Positions 29,932-31,800 of a stretch of 31,800 nucleotides of DNA are shown one piece after another. Where the stretch lies: the NCBI GenBank assembly GCA_018061225.1, contig JAGOUK010000001.1:1-31800 (forward strand), read 5' to 3'. Positions within the stretch are counted from its first letter, which is position 1. Every line of letters begins with the position of its first letter. Under the pieces are notes generated by a model, which saw only the letters and a program-made list of their open reading frames with translations, was not told the DNA's origin and made no database searches. Origin of the DNA: Candidatus Omnitrophota bacterium. GTDB taxonomy: Bacteria > Omnitrophota > Gorgyraeia > 2-02-FULL-51-18 > JAGOUK01. The position numbers and the translations under genes are program-made.

Positions 29932-31800
29932 ATGGTCAAACCCAACGAACATCCTATTTATTCGCTTCTCGCCAAACGCGTTGTTTTCCTCGATGGCGCC
30001 ATGGGCACGATGATACAGCGTCATAAGCTGACCGAAGCCGACTATCGGGGCGAACGGTTCAAAGACTACGCGCAGGACCTTAAAGGCAATAACGACCTCC
30101 TATCCCTCACCCGACCGGATGTGATCCGTCTCATCCACCGCCAATATCTCGAAGCCGGCAGCGACATCATCGAGACCAACACCTTCAGCGCCAACGCCAT
30201 CAGCATGGCTGACTATAAGATGGAAGGGCTGGTCTATGAGCTCAACGTCGCCTCGGCCAAACTGGCGCGCGAAGCCATAGATGAGGTCCGCAAGCAAGAT
30301 CCGTCCCGCGTCTGCTTCGTGGCTGGCGCCATCGGGCCCACCAACCGCACCGCGTCCATGTCCCAGAACGTCAATGACCCCGGCAACCGTGCCGTGACCT
30401 TCACGCAGCTAGTCGAGATTTACACCGAACAGATTCGCGGCCTCGTTGACGGCGGGGCCGACCTTCTGATGGTCGAAACAATCTTCGACACCCTGAATGC
30501 CAAGGCCGCGCTTTATGCGATTGATCTTTATGCCGAGCAAACCGGCAAGAAACTGCCCATCATTATTTCGGGCACCATCACCGACGCGTCGGGGCGTACG
30601 CTCTCAGGTCAAACGGTCGAGGCCTTCTGGACTTCGCTCAAGCACGCCAAGCCTCTCGCGATCGGGCTCAATTGCGCGCTCGGAGCGGCCGAGATGCGTC
30701 CTTACATCGCGGAACTCTCGCGGCTGGCCGATTGCTACATCAGCTGTTATCCCAACGCGGGTCTTCCCAACGAATTTGCCGAATACGACCAGGCGCCTGA
30801 TCAGATGGCGCCTTTGGTGAAGGACTTTGTTCAAAGCGGTTACATCAATATTCTCGGCGGCTGCTGCGGCACAACCCCCGACCACATCGCGGCAATGGTG
30901 AAAGCCGCGCGCGACATGGCGCCGCGTAAAGTCCCGGTGATCGCGCCGCGCTCGTCTTACAGCGGACTCGAAGTGCTCAATCTTGATCCGGGCGCCCGCT
31001 TCCTCAATGTCGGCGAACGCACCAACGTCACCGGCTCGCCCAAATTTGCCAAGCTCATCAAAGAAGAAAAATACGACGAGGCGCTCACCGTCGCGCGCCA
31101 GCAGGTCGAAGCCGGCGCCCAGATGATCGACATCAACATGGACGAAGCGATGCTCGATTCCAAAGCCGCGATGGTGAAATTCCTGAACCTTATCGCGTCC
31201 GAGCCCGACATCGCGCGCGTGCCCGTCATGATCGACTCCTCCAAGTGGGATGTCATCGAAGCGGGTCTCCAGTGCTGCCAAGGCAAATGCGTCGTGAACT
31301 CTATCAGTCTCAAGGAGGGTGAAGCGCCGTTCAAGGAACAAGCGCGCAAGCTCAAGCGCTACGGCGCGGCCGCGGTCGTGATGGCATTCGATGAGCAGGG
31401 CCAGGCCGATACGCTCGAGCGCCGCAAGACCATTTGCCAACGCGCGTACAAAATCCTCACCGAAGAGATTGGTCTGCCTGGCGAGGACATCATCTTCGAT
31501 CCCAATATTTTCGCGATCGCGACCGGTATCGAGGAGCACAGCAATTACGCGGTCGACTTCATCGAAGCCTGCAAATACATCAAGGCCGAACTCCCACACG
31601 CCAAGATCTCCGGCGGTGTGAGCAATGTTTCGTTTTCATTCCGTGGTAATAATCCCGTGCGCGAGGCGATGCACTCGGTTTTTCTCTACTACGCGGTGAA
31701 GGCGGGGCTGGACATGGGCAACGTCAACGCGGGCATGATCGAAGTCTATGACGAGATCCCCAAGGACTTGCTCGCCAAAGTCGAGGACGTCGTGCTCAAC
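29932..31800 (+). CDS. metH: Cobalamin-dependent methionine synthase, N-terminal half (cut by window edge)
   Basis: The enzyme moves a methyl group from methyl-THF to homocysteine by way of cobalamin. The first 623 codons are in the window, with no stop. Homocysteine-binding domain: VVFLDGAMGTMIQ near residue 18 and zinc ligands Cys248 (GLNCALG) and Cys311/Cys312 (LGGCCGTTP), almost the same positions as E. coli MetH (247, 310, 311). The pterin-binding domain starts near residue 355 (FLNVGERTNVTGSPKF), with AGAQMIDINMDE and PVMIDSSKWDVIEAGL. The cobalamin and activation domains would lie beyond the right edge. It is the only plus-strand protein gene in the window. There is no Shine-Dalgarno site, and the promoter suggests a leaderless mRNA. 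Confidence 0.96.
   Translation, partial: MVKPNEHPIYSLLAKRVVFLDGAMGTMIQRHKLTEADYRGERFKDYAQDLKGNNDLLSLTRPDVIRLIHRQYLEAGSDIIETNTFSANAISMADYKMEGLVYELNVASAKLAREAIDEVRKQDPSRVCFVAGAIGPTNRTASMSQNVNDPGNRAVTFTQLVEIYTEQIRGLVDGGADLLMVETIFDTLNAKAALYAIDLYAEQTGKKLPIIISGTITDASGRTLSGQTVEAFWTSLKHAKPLAIGLNCALGAAEMRPYIAELSRLADCYISCYPNAGLPNEFAEYDQAPDQMAPLVKDFVQSGYINILGGCCGTTPDHIAAMVKAARDMAPRKVPVIAPRSSYSGLEVLNLDPGARFLNVGERTNVTGSPKFAKLIKEEKYDEALTVARQQVEAGAQMIDINMDEAMLDSKAAMVKFLNLIASEPDIARVPVMIDSSKWDVIEAGLQCCQGKCVVNSISLKEGEAPFKEQARKLKRYGAAAVVMAFDEQGQADTLERRKTICQRAYKILTEEIGLPGEDIIFDPNIFAIATGIEEHSNYAVDFIEACKYIKAELPHAKISGGVSNVSFSFRGNNPVREAMHSVFLYYAVKAGLDMGNVNAGMIEVYDEIPKDLLAKVEDVVLN

Noticed and set aside
30604..31599. 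Minus-strand reading of 331 codons
   Set aside because: Antisense to metH, which has conserved zinc ligands and domain motifs throughout; the minus reading has none.

Overview
The window is about 31.8 kb of dense bacterial chromosome. Almost every gene is on the minus strand, so transcription runs from high to low coordinates. The cell is a Gram-negative (diderm) bacterium: it encodes a complete TolC/adaptor/RND envelope pump. It makes isoprenoids by the DXP route, and its RNA turnover uses RNase Y rather than an RNase E seen here. GC content is moderately high, spacing is tight, there are many GTG/TTG starts and many weak Shine-Dalgarno sites. Together with the gene orders, this suggests an uncultivated, deep-branching diderm lineage (Omnitrophota-like or deltaproteobacteria-like). 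That assignment is inference; no rRNA is present to settle it.

Layout from the right edge. metH (plus strand, cut by the edge) diverges from a tRNA-Cys/Leu/Val cluster. Next comes the classical translation cluster thrS-infC-rpmI-rplT-pheS-pheT, with a REPIN-like palindromic element between rplT and pheS. A 324-base interval without a protein gene (22742-23065) contains what I read as a 6S RNA gene with its own promoter, upstream of rarA. A small secreted Cys/His-rich protein and a strong bidirectional terminator follow.

The centre (about 21.0-13.0 kb) is one long, tightly packed sulfur operon behind a consensus promoter: cysD, cysN, cysH (APS reductase type), a JAMM metalloprotease, cysK, a threonine-synthase-like enzyme, a ThiS/MoaD/CysO-like sulfur carrier, a free-standing NIL-domain protein, two small unknown genes, a Fur-family regulator, a cysteine-free Rrf2 regulator and ygfA. 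The sulfur carrier ends Gly-Gly-Ala-Arg, not Gly-Gly, so it probably needs proteolytic trimming, and the operon supplies a JAMM protease. This points to protein-thiocarboxylate-dependent sulfur transfer linked to sulfate assimilation, and is the most interesting system here. The operon ends at a long palindromic repeat.

The left part holds an RNA/DNA-processing and isoprenoid operon (rny-xseA-xseB-ispA-dxs), then an efflux operon (TolC-like protein, membrane-fusion protein, RND pump, second RND pump cut by the left edge) with its own near-consensus promoter. A second copy of the long palindromic repeat directly follows tRNA-Val. No CRISPR array, IS element, prophage or rRNA was found.
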